64,000 nt of DNA from Arthrobacter sp. ov407 (lineage in GTDB: Bacteria > Actinomycetota > Actinomycetes > Actinomycetales > Micrococcaceae), in NCBI RefSeq assembly GCF_900102895.1, contig NZ_FNGD01000008.1, forward strand, positions 62,001 through 126,000, given 5' to 3'. This document shows, piece after piece, positions 8,747-20,997 of the stretch (positions are counted from its first letter, which is position 1; each line of letters begins with the position of its first letter). The notes under the pieces were generated by a model that searched no databases, was not told the origin of the DNA, and saw nothing but the letters and a program-made list of their open reading frames with translations. Both the position numbers and the translations under genes were made by a program.

Positions 8747-9547
8747 TTGATCGCGCTTGCGCTCCCGGCCCAAGATTCAGGAACCTTCACGCCTCCTGGA
8801 ATTGAAGAACTTCACCTGCCGGCTATCATCCCCTGGGGTGCGGCCGAAGGATTTTCCAAGCAGATGCTGCTGGTAATCCTGTCGGTTGTCATTATCGCTA
8901 CATTTTTTGTGATCGCTGCGCGGAAGCAGCAGCTCGTTCCCGGCAAGCTGCAGTTCGCAGGCGAGGCGGCCTATAGCTTCGTCCGCAACAGCATCGCCAA
9001 GGACATCATCGGCGGCCGGGACTTCATGAAGTATGTCCCGCTGCTGTTCAGCCTGTTCTTCTTCATCCTCGTGAACAACATCTACGGTGCAATCCCGCTG
9101 ATCCAGCTTCCGACGTTCTCGCACGTCGGCGGGGCCTACGTTATGGCAGCGATCGTGTACATCACCTGGATCGCCGTCGGCATCAAGAAGAGCGGCCTGA
9201 AGTACTTCAAGCTGGCCACGGTTCCAACCGGCGTGCCGTTCTACATTCTCCCGATCGTGGTTCCGATTGAGATCATCTCCAATTTCCTGGTCCGCCCGGT
9301 CACGCACAGCCTCCGTCTGTTCGCCACCATGCTGGCCGGCCACTTGATCATGATGATCTCCGGCGCGGGCATTGAATTCCTCGTGATGCAGGAAAACGTG
9401 CTCCTCAAGGGCGCGTCCGTACTCGTCCTTGGTGGCGCCATCGCCATGTACATGCTCGAAGCGCTGATCATGGTGCTGCAGGCCTACGTCTTCACGCTGC
9501 TGACCGCGATCTACATCGAAGGTGCGCTCCACGCCGACAGCCACTAG
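8747..9547 (+). CDS. atpB: ATP synthase Fo subunit a
   Basis: Forms the two proton half-channels at the c-ring interface in the membrane. The protein has about six hydrophobic segments and the conserved arginine helix HSLRLFATMLAGHLIMM, in which the Arg faces the c-ring carboxylate. Start is TTG at 8747, preceded by AGAGAGGAAACGCG; no ATG or GTG fits the N-terminus better. 266 residues, normal for the family. It is the third gene of the operon. Confidence 0.95.
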   Translation: MIALALPAQDSGTFTPPGIEELHLPAIIPWGAAEGFSKQMLLVILSVVIIATFFVIAARKQQLVPGKLQFAGEAAYSFVRNSIAKDIIGGRDFMKYVPLLFSLFFFILVNNIYGAIPLIQLPTFSHVGGAYVMAAIVYITWIAVGIKKSGLKYFKLATVPTGVPFYILPIVVPIEIISNFLVRPVTHSLRLFATMLAGHLIMMISGAGIEFLVMQENVLLKGASVLVLGGAIAMYMLEALIMVLQAYVFTLLTAIYIEGALHADSH

Positions 9548-9553
9548 GCGCAG

Positions 9554-9583
9554 CGCCAGCGGGCACAACGCCAGCTGGCACAA
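9554..9583 (+). repeat. 15-bp tandem duplication in the atpB-atpE gap
   Basis: CGCCAGCGGGCACAA followed by CGCCAGCTGGCACAA, one mismatch, directly after the atpB stop. It is non-coding. One of about ten similar 14-15 bp duplications in the window. Confidence 0.85.
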
Positions 9584-9624
9584 CATAGTCTTCCCCTCAC
9601 GGGGATGAAGCAACCCAAACAACC

Positions 9625-9640
9625 TGCCACATGGGTGGCA
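9625..9640 (+). promoter_or_regulatory. Small hairpin upstream of the atpE ribosome-binding site
   Basis: TGCCAC (9625-9630) pairs with GTGGCA (9635-9640) around ATGG. It sits 18 bp before the atpE start and just 5' of AAAGGAAG. The c subunit must be made in excess, so a leader structure affecting initiation is plausible, but this is inference. Confidence 0.35.
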
Positions 9641-9657
9641 TCTTGAAAGGAAGAAAA

Positions 9658-9876
9658 ATGGAAGGCTCCATCAACGGCTCCCTCAACCTCATCGGCTACG
9701 GCCTCTCCGCCATCGGCGGTGGTATCGGTGTGGGTCTCGTGTTCGCCGCCTACATCAACGGTGTGGCACGTCAGCCGGAAGCCCAGCGCGTCCTGCAGCC
9801 GATCGCATTCCTCGGCCTCGCGTTGACTGAAGCCCTCGCCATCCTTGGCCTGGTCTTCGCGTTCGTTCTCAAGTAA
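9658..9876 (+). CDS. atpE: ATP synthase Fo subunit c
   Basis: A 72-residue hairpin of two membrane helices that forms the rotor ring. The first helix is glycine-rich ([14 protein letters not shown]), the polar loop is ARQPEAQ, and the second helix carries the ion-binding carboxylate Glu58 in [12 protein letters not shown] glutamate flanked by hydrophobic residues, without the extra polar ligands of Na+ types, suggests H+ coupling. ATG at 9658 is chosen over the upstream in-frame ATG at 9631 because it has AAAGGAAG before it and gives the usual family length. Confidence 0.96.
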   Translation: MEGSINGSLNLIGYGLSAIGGGIGVGLVFAAYINGVARQPEAQRVLQPIAFLGLALTEALAILGLVFAFVLK

Positions 9877-9921
9877 ACAGAACAACCGAACATCCAGAAC
9901 CGAGTAGATAAGGACGGGTGA

Positions 9922-10475
<554 letters not shown>

Positions 10476-10476
<1 letters not shown>

Positions 10477-11300
10477 TGGCAGGTGTATCGAGCGAATCGC
10501 TGGCCGCTGCGCTGGCGGCCTTGGAAGCCAAGCTTCCCTCCGCGTCGCTGCAGTTGGCAAAGGAACTCTTCGGAATCCTGGGCACAGTGGACAGTTCGGC
10601 CGGCTTGCGCCGCGCCCTGACTGACCCGTCCCGCAGCGGTGACGAAAAGTCGGCGCTGGTCAAGCAGCTCTTCAGCGGGAAAGTCTCCGCTGACGCTGTT
10701 CAGATCGCTGCCGGCCTGGCCAGCTCCCGCTGGGCATCCGCACGGGATATCGGCGATGCACTCGAGACTCTTGCCGCTTCGGTGGTCATCGCTGTTGCCG
10801 AGAACAAGTCGGCCGTCTCTGCCTCCGGACTCACCGGACTGGAAGCGCTGGAGAACGATCTGTTCTCCTTCAACCAGACCGTTGAGTCCAGCCACGAGGT
10901 CCAGCGTGCTCTGTCCGAGCCGCAGGCCAGCCCGGCTGCCAAGGTGTCCCTCGCCGAGAAGCTCGTACCAGGTGCGAGCGAGGAAGCGAAAGTCCTGATC
11001 GGACAGGCCGTCACGGCTCCGAGGGGGCTCAAGGTCACCAAGCTGGTTCGCCGTTTCGCCGAGCTTGCCGCCAAACGCCAGCAGCGCTGGATTGCAACGG
11101 TCAACGTCACCCGTCCACTGACGGAGACGCAGACCAGCCGCCTGCAGGCGGGGCTGAACGCCCTTTACGGGCGAGAGCTCAAGATCAACATGAACGTTGA
11201 CCCGGCACTGATCGGTGGCATCCGGATCCAGGTAGGTGACGAAGTGGTTGACGCTTCGGTCGCCGGCCGCCTGGGCCAGCTCCAGCGTCAGCTTGCTTAG
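10476..11300 (+). CDS. atpH: ATP synthase F1 subunit delta
   Basis: Caps the F1 alpha-beta hexamer and joins it to the b stalk. The C-terminal half shows the family signature region RRFAELAAKRQQRWIATVNV and the GGIRIQVGDEVVDASVAGRLGQL end. At 274 residues it is about 95 longer than the E. coli protein (177), with the excess in the N-terminal/central part; long delta subunits are common in actinobacteria. It starts within the atpF stop codon. Confidence 0.93.
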
Positions 11301-11387
11301 CTAGCCGGACAAGCACAACCTAACGACAAGAAACCCCGGTCATCGTGAGCAACGATGATCACGAAAACAGGAGAGCAGGGACTGCAG

Positions 11388-13025
<1,638 letters not shown>

Positions 13026-13036
13026 TTTCGCTGGCA

Positions 13037-13072
13037 GGGACTGCCGGGACCCGCACGGGTTCCGGCAGTCCC
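13037..13072 (+). promoter_or_regulatory. Long intra-operon hairpin between atpA and atpG
   Basis: GGGACTGCCGG (13037-13047) pairs with CCGGCAGTCCC (13062-13072), extended inward by a G-U pair and ACCCG/CGGGT (13049-13053 and 13056-13060). There is no U-tract. It lies in the 76-bp atpA-atpG gap and more likely acts in mRNA processing or stability than as a full terminator. Confidence 0.6.
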
Positions 13073-13101
13073 GGCCATCGAGATCTTAGGAAAGGATAAG
13101 T

Positions 13102-13995
13102 ATGGGAGCCCAGATCCGGGTCTACCGCCAGAAGATCAGCTCGACGACGTCGATGCGCAAGATCTTCAAGGCGATGGAACTGATCGCTACCTCGCGCATC
13201 GGCAAGGCCCGCGCACGCGTAGCAGCTTCACTGCCTTACGCGAACGCGATCACGCGTGCCGTTTCTGCTGTCGCAAGCCAGAGCGAAATCGACCACCCGC
13301 TGGTCACCGAGCCGTCGCAGATTCGCCGGGCCGCCGTCCTGGTCATCACCTCGGACCGTGGCCTCGCAGGGTCTTACTCGGCGAGCATCCTCAAGCAGGC
13401 CGAAGGCCTCAACGAGTTGCTCCACGCGGAAGGCAAGGAAGTCAAGACGTTCCTGGTCGGCCGCAAGGCGCAGGCGTACTTCGACTTCCGGAACCGTGAA
13501 TACGCTCGCGTATGGACCGGCAACACGGATGCACCGGAGTTCGCGACCGCGCGGGAAGTCAGCGAAGCATTGCTGGCTGATTTCGCTACCGCCTACGAAG
13601 AGGGCGGCGTCGACGAAATCCACGTCGTCTACACCCGCTTCAAGTCGATGGTGACCCAGGAGCCGACGGTCGTCCGTCTGCTGCCGCTCGAGGTTGTCGA
13701 AGAGAAAGCCGCGTCCGAATCGGACCTGCTTCCCCTCTACGAATTCGAGCCGGAAACGGAGCAGGTTCTCGATGCCCTGCTGCCGCGCTACATCGAATCA
13801 CGTATCTTCGCCGCCATGTTGCAGGCAGCAGCTTCCGAGCTCGCAGCCCGCCAGCGCGCGATGAAGTCCGCCGGCGACAACGCGACGGATCTCATCAAGA
13901 AGTACACGCGTCTGCGCAACACTGCCCGTCAGGCTGAAATTACGCAGGAGCTTTCCGAAATCGTTGCCGGTGCCGACGCGTTGTCCGCGTCCTAG
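13102..13995 (+). CDS. atpG: ATP synthase F1 subunit gamma
   Basis: Central rotor shaft. The N-terminal helix [20 protein letters not shown] and C-terminal helix [20 protein letters not shown] (positions 13868-13927) are the conserved coiled-coil halves that enter the hexamer. 297 residues, normal. ATG at 13102 with AGGAAAGG upstream. Confidence 0.96.
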   Translation: MGAQIRVYRQKISSTTSMRKIFKAMELIATSRIGKARARVAASLPYANAITRAVSAVASQSEIDHPLVTEPSQIRRAAVLVITSDRGLAGSYSASILKQAEGLNELLHAEGKEVKTFLVGRKAQAYFDFRNREYARVWTGNTDAPEFATAREVSEALLADFATAYEEGGVDEIHVVYTRFKSMVTQEPTVVRLLPLEVVEEKAASESDLLPLYEFEPETEQVLDALLPRYIESRIFAAMLQAAASELAARQRAMKSAGDNATDLIKKYTRLRNTARQAEITQELSEIVAGADALSAS

Positions 13996-15531
<1,536 letters not shown>

Positions 15532-15532
15532 T

Positions 15533-15817
15533 ATGGCTGAGCTTGAGGTTGAGATTGTCGCAGCGGATCACTTCGTGTGGTCCGGAGCGGCCAAGATGGT
15601 CAAGGCCCGCACCAGCGATGGTGAAATCGGAATCCTGCCCGGCCACTCGCCCCTGCTGGCGATTCTGGCCGAAGGTGAGCTGGCAATCGAGCCGGTATCC
15701 GGTGACCGCATCTCTGTAGCCGTCGACGGGGGATTCTTCTCCGTTGACAACAACAGGGTGGTCATTGTTGCTGACAACGCCCAAATGGGCGAAGCGGCTA
15801 CTGCGGGGATCCGCTAG
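15533..15817 (+). CDS. atpC: ATP synthase F1 subunit epsilon
   Basis: A 94-residue protein consisting of the N-terminal beta-barrel (VEIVAADHFVWSGAAKMVKA, IGILPGHSPLLAILAEGEL). The usual C-terminal helical hairpin, which inhibits ATP hydrolysis, is almost absent: about 40 residues shorter than E. coli epsilon (139). Short epsilon subunits are known in some actinobacteria. ATG at 15533 is one base after the atpD stop triplet, so coupling is likely. Confidence 0.93.
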   Translation: MAELEVEIVAADHFVWSGAAKMVKARTSDGEIGILPGHSPLLAILAEGELAIEPVSGDRISVAVDGGFFSVDNNRVVIVADNAQMGEAATAGIR

Positions 15818-15827
15818 CACGACCTTG

Positions 15828-16259
15828 ATGAACGATATTGGTTTGCCGTTCATCGTCCTGGCAACTGCGTTTGCGTTGCTGGTCTTTGCACTGTGCCTCA
15901 TGGGGGTGCGTCGCTTCAACCTGCGGCGCGCCCTCGGCACGGTGGACGCCTCCATCTGCACGGCTGGAAAAAGCTGGCAGATGGGGGTTTGTCGTTATCA
16001 GGACAACGACCTCGAGTGGTTCCGCCTGCTCTCTCTCAGCGTCCGTCCCAAGCACACCTTCCGGCGCAGCTCGCTGGAGCTGCTTGGCCGGCGCAAGCCC
16101 ACCGAATCCGAGCTCCTCAAGGTCCAGCCCGACGCCGTGATCGTCGAGCTCCGCTACGAGGGACAGCAGGTCCTTCTCGCGATGCGCTTCGATGCCTACA
16201 CAGGGTTGTCATCCTGGCTTGAGGCCGGACCGGTCATCGGCGTCGGCACCTGGCGCTAG
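15828..16259 (+). CDS. DUF2550 membrane-anchored protein
   Basis: A 143-residue protein with one N-terminal membrane helix (PFIVLATAFALLVFALCLMG) and a soluble domain containing WQMGVCRYQDNDLEWFRL and RRSSLELLGRRKPTESE. This matches the DUF2550 family, whose members follow atpC in many actinobacteria (Rv1312 position in mycobacteria). Function unknown. ATG at 15828, 10 bp after atpC; likely the last gene of the atp transcript. Confidence 0.85.
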   Translation: MNDIGLPFIVLATAFALLVFALCLMGVRRFNLRRALGTVDASICTAGKSWQMGVCRYQDNDLEWFRLLSLSVRPKHTFRRSSLELLGRRKPTESELLKVQPDAVIVELRYEGQQVLLAMRFDAYTGLSSWLEAGPVIGVGTWR

Positions 16260-16264
16260 CCCCG

Positions 16265-17671
16265 GTGGATTACCTTGACAGCCTCCGCCTGGTCGACGGG
16301 CCGGTGGTGTGGCTCGCGTGGGCCGCCGCAGCGGCGGGCCTGGCCTACCTTCTCTGGCACGCCGCACTCCGGCACACGGGTTTTCGTGACAAGGGTTTCC
16401 GGCACACGGGTTTTCCGGACACCGCTTTTCCGCAAATCAGGCGTCACCCAGCCGATGCGGCCGCCGTCGTGGCTACCGTGACCCTGCTTGCCGCGGCGCT
16501 CGTCGCTGCCGTGCATTGGTTCCTGATCTACGTGATCACGGTCATCCCCGCCGAACTGCCGGGGGAGACCCTCGCCTGGTCCCTTGCCGCCGTCGGCGCC
16601 CTGCTCCTGTGGCTCATGCGCCTGTTCGGTCTCTGGGGCCGCGGAGGCAGCCGCGCCAAACGTTGGCGCTCAAGCGGCGCAGCCACGGCCGCCTTCCTGG
16701 CCGTCCTCGCGCTTTCCGCCGTCCAGATCAACATCTACTTCGGCCTGAACCACACCGTCGGCGATCTCACCGGAACGGCAGTAGCCCGGATCCAGCCGCT
16801 CGAGGCCGGCCTGACGCGCGCGGCCGGCGGCCCTCCCGCCACCGGGCTCGCCCACTGGCAGGCACCCGCCGAGCTTCCCGAAAGCGTCATCCGGAAGGCG
16901 GCCATCCCCGGCACGGTCTCCGGCTTCCAGAGCCGGGACGCCTACGTCTACCTCCCGCCGGCCTACCAGAGTTCCCCGCGGCCCGCGCTGCCGGTGCTCG
17001 TCCTCTTTTCCGGCCAGCCGGGCAGCCCCGCCGACTGGCTGACCGGCGGCGCGCTCCGGAGTCGGCTGGACGGGTTCGCCGCGCAGCACGCGGGGGTGGC
17101 GCCCGTGGCGGTGGTGGTCGATCCCAACGGCTCCCCGTCGGGAAACACACTGTGCCTGGACAGCCGGATTGCCCAGGCGGACACCTTCCTGGCGCGCGAC
17201 GTGCCGGACTGGATCAACAGCACGCTCGACGTCGACCCGGACCCCCGGCACTGGGCCGCGGGCGGCTTCTCCTTCGGCGGCACGTGCGCCATGCAGATGC
17301 TGACGAGGCATCCCAACGTCTACAGCGCGGCGCTGGCCTTCTCCAGCGAGGAAGAGCCGGCCATCGCGAAGGAGCGTGCCAAGACCATCGAGGCCTCCTT
17401 CGGCGCCGACACCGGGGCCTTCGACCGGCTGACACCGCTCCGCGTCATGGCGGAAAAGCACTTCGATGGCCACGGCGTGTACTTCGCCGCCGGAGACCGT
17501 GACCCGCAATTCATCCGCTCCATGGACGTACTCTCAGAGGCGGCACGGCGCGCCGGGTTCACGGTCGAAACACAACGGATCGCCAACGCGGGGCACTCCT
17601 GGGACACGGCATCCAACGGCCTGCCCGGCGGCCTGGACTTCCTGGCCCGGCGCTGGGGGATCTCCCCATGA
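16265..17671 (+). CDS. Membrane-anchored esterase (esterase D/antigen 85-like alpha/beta hydrolase)
   Basis: 468 residues. The N-terminal 170 hold four hydrophobic segments (for example WLAWAAAAAGLAYLLWHA and VATVTLLAAALVAAVHWFL); the rest is an alpha/beta hydrolase of the putative-esterase family, probably extracytoplasmic. The nucleophile is Ser in GGFSFGGTCAMQ near residue 334; the His is probably in NAGHSWDTASNGLPGG. Substrate unknown. Residues about 36-55 are a degenerate pentapeptide repeat (RHTGF, RDKGF, RHTGF, PDTAF). GTG start 5 bp after DUF2550; ATGA overlap with the next gene means the pair is translationally coupled. Confidence 0.8.
   Translation: MDYLDSLRLVDGPVVWLAWAAAAAGLAYLLWHAALRHTGFRDKGFRHTGFPDTAFPQIRRHPADAAAVVATVTLLAAALVAAVHWFLIYVITVIPAELPGETLAWSLAAVGALLLWLMRLFGLWGRGGSRAKRWRSSGAATAAFLAVLALSAVQINIYFGLNHTVGDLTGTAVARIQPLEAGLTRAAGGPPATGLAHWQAPAELPESVIRKAAIPGTVSGFQSRDAYVYLPPAYQSSPRPALPVLVLFSGQPGSPADWLTGGALRSRLDGFAAQHAGVAPVAVVVDPNGSPSGNTLCLDSRIAQADTFLARDVPDWINSTLDVDPDPRHWAAGGFSFGGTCAMQMLTRHPNVYSAALAFSSEEEPAIAKERAKTIEASFGADTGAFDRLTPLRVMAEKHFDGHGVYFAAGDRDPQFIRSMDVLSEAARRAGFTVETQRIANAGHSWDTASNGLPGGLDFLARRWGISP
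16370..16429 (+). repeat. Four 15-bp tandem units inside the esterase gene
   Basis: CGGCACACGGGTTTT occurs at 16370-16384 and 16400-16414, with diverged units at 16385-16399 and 16415-16429. It encodes the xHTGF-type pentapeptides in the loop between the first two membrane helices. Confidence 0.85.
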
Positions 17672-20265
17672 GCCTGGTCAAGGCCGGCAGCACGCGGACC
17701 GCCGGGAGTCCGGGGCCGGAGGGCCCGCCGTTGCCGGGCGTCTGGCGGCAGGGCAGACGCCGGACGCTGGCGCACTTCCGTGCCGTACCTTTCACTCTGG
17801 CGGTCCTAGCGACCTTCCTCGTCGTCGGTGCCGTCACAGGCAGCTTCCTGTCCGGACCGCCGAACGCCCTGTGGCCCATTGCCTCCGTCAGCGCTCCCGG
17901 GCTGAGGGCGGGTCACTGGTGGTCCCTTTTCACGTCGCTGTTCTTCGCGACCAATCTGCTGGCCTACCTCGCCGCATCACTGATGATTCTCGTGCTCCTG
18001 GGCCTCGCTGAACGGCATCTGGGGACGTTGCGGACGGCCGTGTTCTTCTTTGCGGGCCAGTTCGCGGCCGTGACCGTGTTCCTGCTGATCACCCAGCTGG
18101 CCCGGTATATCGGCGACGGCTGGCTGGGCCTCATGGTCAATGCCCGGCTGATCGGGCCCTACGCCGCCGTCCTGGCCGTGGCCCTGGCCGCTAGCGGGCT
18201 GCTGTCCACGCTGTGGCAACGGCGGCTGCGGACCGCCGTCGTGGCCGCATCCCTGCTGCTGGTGCTCTACGTCGGGCATCCGGAGACGGTAGTGGGGCTC
18301 GCCGGTGCCCTCGCCGGCCTGGCTGCGGGCTGGTGGATCCAGGGCGACCGGGGGACCCTGCACCGCTACCGTTCAACGGGACGCGAAACGCGAAACCTGC
18401 TGGCGCTCACGGTCGCCATTTTCGCGGTGGGACCGATCCTCACGGCCGCTGTCAGCAGCCCCACCGGGCCCCTGGCCTTGTTGCGCGACGTCGTGCTGAA
18501 CCCGCTGCCCACGCTGAGCCAGCTGGAGCAAAACTGCGGCGGGACGGTTGACGTCAGTTGCCTGGAGGCCGGCCGGACCGGATTCGCCGGTCCGCTGGGC
18601 CTCGCGCTGGCAGTCGTCCCGGTGGTCCTGCTGCTGATCTGTGCGGACGGCATGCGGCAAGGCCGCCGCCTGGCCCTGCGGATCGCCATCATCGTCCAGC
18701 TCGGCGTGACAGCACTGGCCGCCGTGTACCTCGCCCTGTTCGCCCGCATTCCGCACTACCCCAACCGGCCGCACACGGCGGTGATGGGCTCCGGCTTCGT
18801 CCACGTCCTTCCGCTCGTGGCCGTTCCGCTGCTGCTCGTTGTGCTGCTCTGGCTTAACCGCCGGCAGTTCCGGGTGGAGACGGCACCGCGGGCCCGGCGG
18901 ATCCTTGGCATAGTGGTTGGCGGGACGTGGCTGGGGCTCTCCGGCGCCTATGCGGTGGCCTGGCTGGCGGCCGGCGGGATGAACCGCGACCGCGGAGTGC
19001 TGGGCCTCGCGGCGGAACTCGCCCGGCAGTACCTGCCGCTGCCCATTCCCGGCGCCTACAGCCGGCTCTTCCAGAACCGGAACGCCGTCGAGTCTTTCCT
19101 GTTCGCCTATGCCGGCATCATCTTCTGGGGAGTGGCCCTGGCGGCGGTCTGGCTGGTCCTGCGGCGGCGGCTGCACAGTACCGGGCTGCACAGTACCGAC
19201 ATCGGCTCCGGGGACCGGGACACGGCCCGTGACCTCATCCGCCGGGGCGGAGACTCGCTGTCCTGGATGGCGCTCTGGGAACCGAACAAATACTGGTTCA
19301 CGCAGGACCGGCGCGGCGGGGTGGCCTATCAGCAGCACGGCAACGTGGCCCTGACGCTGGCGGGGCCCTTCGGTCCTGCTGCCCTGCATGAGGAGACCGC
19401 GGCGGGCTTCATGCGCTACTGCGCCGAGCACGCCCTGATCCCGTGTTTCTACTCCTGCACCGCCGACCTCTGGCCGATGCTCCGGGCCCGCGGGTTCCGC
19501 CGGGTGGCCGTGGCCCAGGAAACCCGGCTCGCCGTGCGCGAACTCGGGTTCAAGGGCAAGGAATGGCAGAACGTCCGCACGGCCCTGAACCGTGCGGCGA
19601 AAACCGGCGTCCAGGCCGTGTGGGGGCGCTACAGCGAATTCCCGGCCCAGCTGCGTGCCCAGCTGATCGAGGTCTCCGAGGAATGGGCTGCGCAAAAGCA
19701 CGTGCCGGAAATGGGCTTCACGCTCGGCAGCATCGACGAGCTCGACGACGACGAGGTGCTGTGCTGCCTGGCGGTGGACGCCGGCGGACGGGTGCAGGGT
19801 GTCACGAGCTGGCTGCCGGTGTACGAGGACGGACAGCTGGTGAGCTGGACCCTGGACTTCATGCGCCGGCGCGGAGACGCCTTCCCCGGCGTCATGGAGT
19901 TCCTTATTGCCTCCGCCGTGCTGGAGCTCAAGAACACGGTCGAAGTGATCTCCCTTTCCGGCTCGCCGCTGGCGAAGGACCGCGCCGGAGACGACGCCGG
20001 GGCCAGCGATGCCGGAGACGAGGCAGCCGGGCAAGAGGGGCTGGCCGGAATCCTGGACGTGGTGGGCAGGGCCCTGGAACCTGTTTACGGCTTCCGCTCG
20101 CTGGCAACGTTCAAGTCGCGCTTTAAGCCGGACTACCGCACGCTTTACCTCTACTATCAGGACCCGTTGCATTTGCCCGCGATGGGCCGGGCCCTGAGCC
20201 GCGCGTACCTTCCCGGCTTGTCCGTCCGGCAGAGCGCACGCCTGCTGCGCACCCTGGTGGGTTAG
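17668..20265 (+). CDS. Large membrane protein: rhomboid-like N-terminus plus DUF2156 (MprF/LysPG synthase-like) C-terminus
   Basis: 865 residues. The N-terminal about 510 are polytopic, opening with a segment that looks rhomboid-like in hydrophobicity and spacing (HWWSLFTSLFFATNLLAYLA, LAERHLGTLRTAVFFFAGQF); the catalytic Ser-His of active rhomboids was not identified. The C-terminal about 350 residues match the DUF2156 acyltransferase-like domain of lysyl-phosphatidylglycerol synthases: SWMALWEPNKYWFT, YCAEHALIPCFYSC, KGKEWQNVRTALNRA, KSRFKPDYRTLYLYY. A transfer of aminoacyl or other acyl groups to a membrane lipid is plausible, unproven. It overlaps the esterase stop (ATGA). Confidence 0.8.
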   Translation: MSLVKAGSTRTAGSPGPEGPPLPGVWRQGRRRTLAHFRAVPFTLAVLATFLVVGAVTGSFLSGPPNALWPIASVSAPGLRAGHWWSLFTSLFFATNLLAYLAASLMILVLLGLAERHLGTLRTAVFFFAGQFAAVTVFLLITQLARYIGDGWLGLMVNARLIGPYAAVLAVALAASGLLSTLWQRRLRTAVVAASLLLVLYVGHPETVVGLAGALAGLAAGWWIQGDRGTLHRYRSTGRETRNLLALTVAIFAVGPILTAAVSSPTGPLALLRDVVLNPLPTLSQLEQNCGGTVDVSCLEAGRTGFAGPLGLALAVVPVVLLLICADGMRQGRRLALRIAIIVQLGVTALAAVYLALFARIPHYPNRPHTAVMGSGFVHVLPLVAVPLLLVVLLWLNRRQFRVETAPRARRILGIVVGGTWLGLSGAYAVAWLAAGGMNRDRGVLGLAAELARQYLPLPIPGAYSRLFQNRNAVESFLFAYAGIIFWGVALAAVWLVLRRRLHSTGLHSTDIGSGDRDTARDLIRRGGDSLSWMALWEPNKYWFTQDRRGGVAYQQHGNVALTLAGPFGPAALHEETAAGFMRYCAEHALIPCFYSCTADLWPMLRARGFRRVAVAQETRLAVRELGFKGKEWQNVRTALNRAAKTGVQAVWGRYSEFPAQLRAQLIEVSEEWAAQKHVPEMGFTLGSIDELDDDEVLCCLAVDAGGRVQGVTSWLPVYEDGQLVSWTLDFMRRRGDAFPGVMEFLIASAVLELKNTVEVISLSGSPLAKDRAGDDAGASDAGDEAAGQEGLAGILDVVGRALEPVYGFRSLATFKSRFKPDYRTLYLYYQDPLHLPAMGRALSRAYLPGLSVRQSARLLRTLVG
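19171..19200 (+). repeat. 15-bp tandem duplication in the DUF2156 membrane protein gene
   Basis: CTGCACAGTACCGGG then CTGCACAGTACCGAC, encoding LHSTG LHSTD in the linker between the membrane part and the DUF2156 domain. Confidence 0.85.
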
Positions 20266-20426
20266 CCGCGCGGTCCGGCGGGTAATTGCCCGGCGCCGCC
20301 GGCTCGGATCCGGGCCCTGCCGCAAAAGGCATTCGTGCGGCCGTGCAATTCGGATGAACAATGTCGCATGACCAAAAGAGGCGTGCCCGAAAGGGGGGAC
20401 GCGAAACACCGCGTCCAACAATGCGC

Positions 20427-20462
20427 AAAAAAATGATCCCCGGCGTCAATGCCGGGGATCAT
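20427..20462 (-). terminator. Intrinsic terminator of the cold-shock gene
   Basis: ATGATCCCCGGC (20433-20444) and GCCGGGGATCAT (20451-20462) form a 12-bp stem with a 6-nt loop; on the minus strand it is followed by seven T (the A run 20427-20433). It is 42 bp beyond the csp stop. This is the clearest intrinsic terminator with a U-tract in the window. The 160 bp between it and the DUF2156 gene hold nothing recognisable. Confidence 0.92.
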
Positions 20463-20504
20463 TCTTGTTGCCGGAAATGCCCTAAAGCACTTCCCGACGG
20501 GAGA

Positions 20505-20708
20505 CTAGACCAGCGTTACGCCGGTAGCCTGGGGACCCTTGGCGCCCTGGCCGATCTCGAACTGAACACGCTGGTTCTCGTCGAGGGTCTTGAAGCCGCC
20601 GGTCTGGATCTCGGAGTAGTGAACGAAGACATCGCCATCGGAGTCATCCGGGGTGATGAAGCCGAAGCCCTTTTCTGCGTTGAACCACTTGACGGTTCCC
20701 TGTGCCAT
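20505..20708 (-). CDS. cspA: Cold-shock domain protein (CspA family)
   Basis: A 67-residue single-stranded nucleic-acid chaperone with both RNA-binding motifs: RNP1 KGFGFI and RNP2 VFVHY, in [23 protein letters not shown] at 20708 is preceded by GAGGAGAAAC on the coding strand. An upstream in-frame ATG at 20756 would add 16 residues that the family lacks. Single-gene transcript with its own terminator and a long leader (see the promoter entry). Confidence 0.97.
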   Translation of the reverse strand: MAQGTVKWFNAEKGFGFITPDDSDGDVFVHYSEIQTGGFKTLDENQRVQFEIGQGAKGPQATGVTLV

Positions 20709-20831
20709 TTGTTTCTCCTCATTGTGGATCTTGAATAAGTCCGGCGCACTTCGCACCGTACTTGGTCACTCTGCGAGAAGAACCTTTGGCTTCGAATCCG
20801 GATTCCCGGACCGCGGCTGCAGGAGCTTCAC

Positions 20832-20853
20832 GCTCGCAACATGTCTTGCGAGC
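20832..20853 (-). promoter_or_regulatory. Hairpin in the cspA 5' leader
   Basis: GCTCGCAA (20832-20839) and TTGCGAGC (20846-20853) form an 8-bp stem with loop CATGTC. It lies about 20 nt from the inferred 5' end of the cspA mRNA. Leader structures that switch with temperature are known for csp genes; whether this one does is inference. Confidence 0.5.
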
Positions 20854-20877
20854 ATGAATAACACCTACACAAAGACT

Positions 20878-20907
20878 TGTATAAGAATTTCATGACACTT
20901 GCGTCAG
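20878..20907 (-). promoter_or_regulatory. Candidate cspA promoter
   Basis: On the minus strand, CTGACG (-35, 4 of 6) and TATACA (-10 at 20878-20883, 4 of 6) are 18 bp apart. A start near 20871 would give a leader of about 160 nt, close to the length of the E. coli cspA leader. Confidence 0.45.
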
Positions 20908-20997
20908 GTCAACGGGCGAACGGAAGAAATGCATAAATTTTGTGCAAAGAACCGCTTAACGCGAATCGCCGCCGCGGAAAGGCTGCCGCAGGAAGCT

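Noticed and set aside
18373..20421. Very long minus-strand frame (682 codons)
   Set aside because: High-GC antisense shadow of the DUF2156 gene; amino-acid composition is His/Gln/Arg-rich and no domain is seen.
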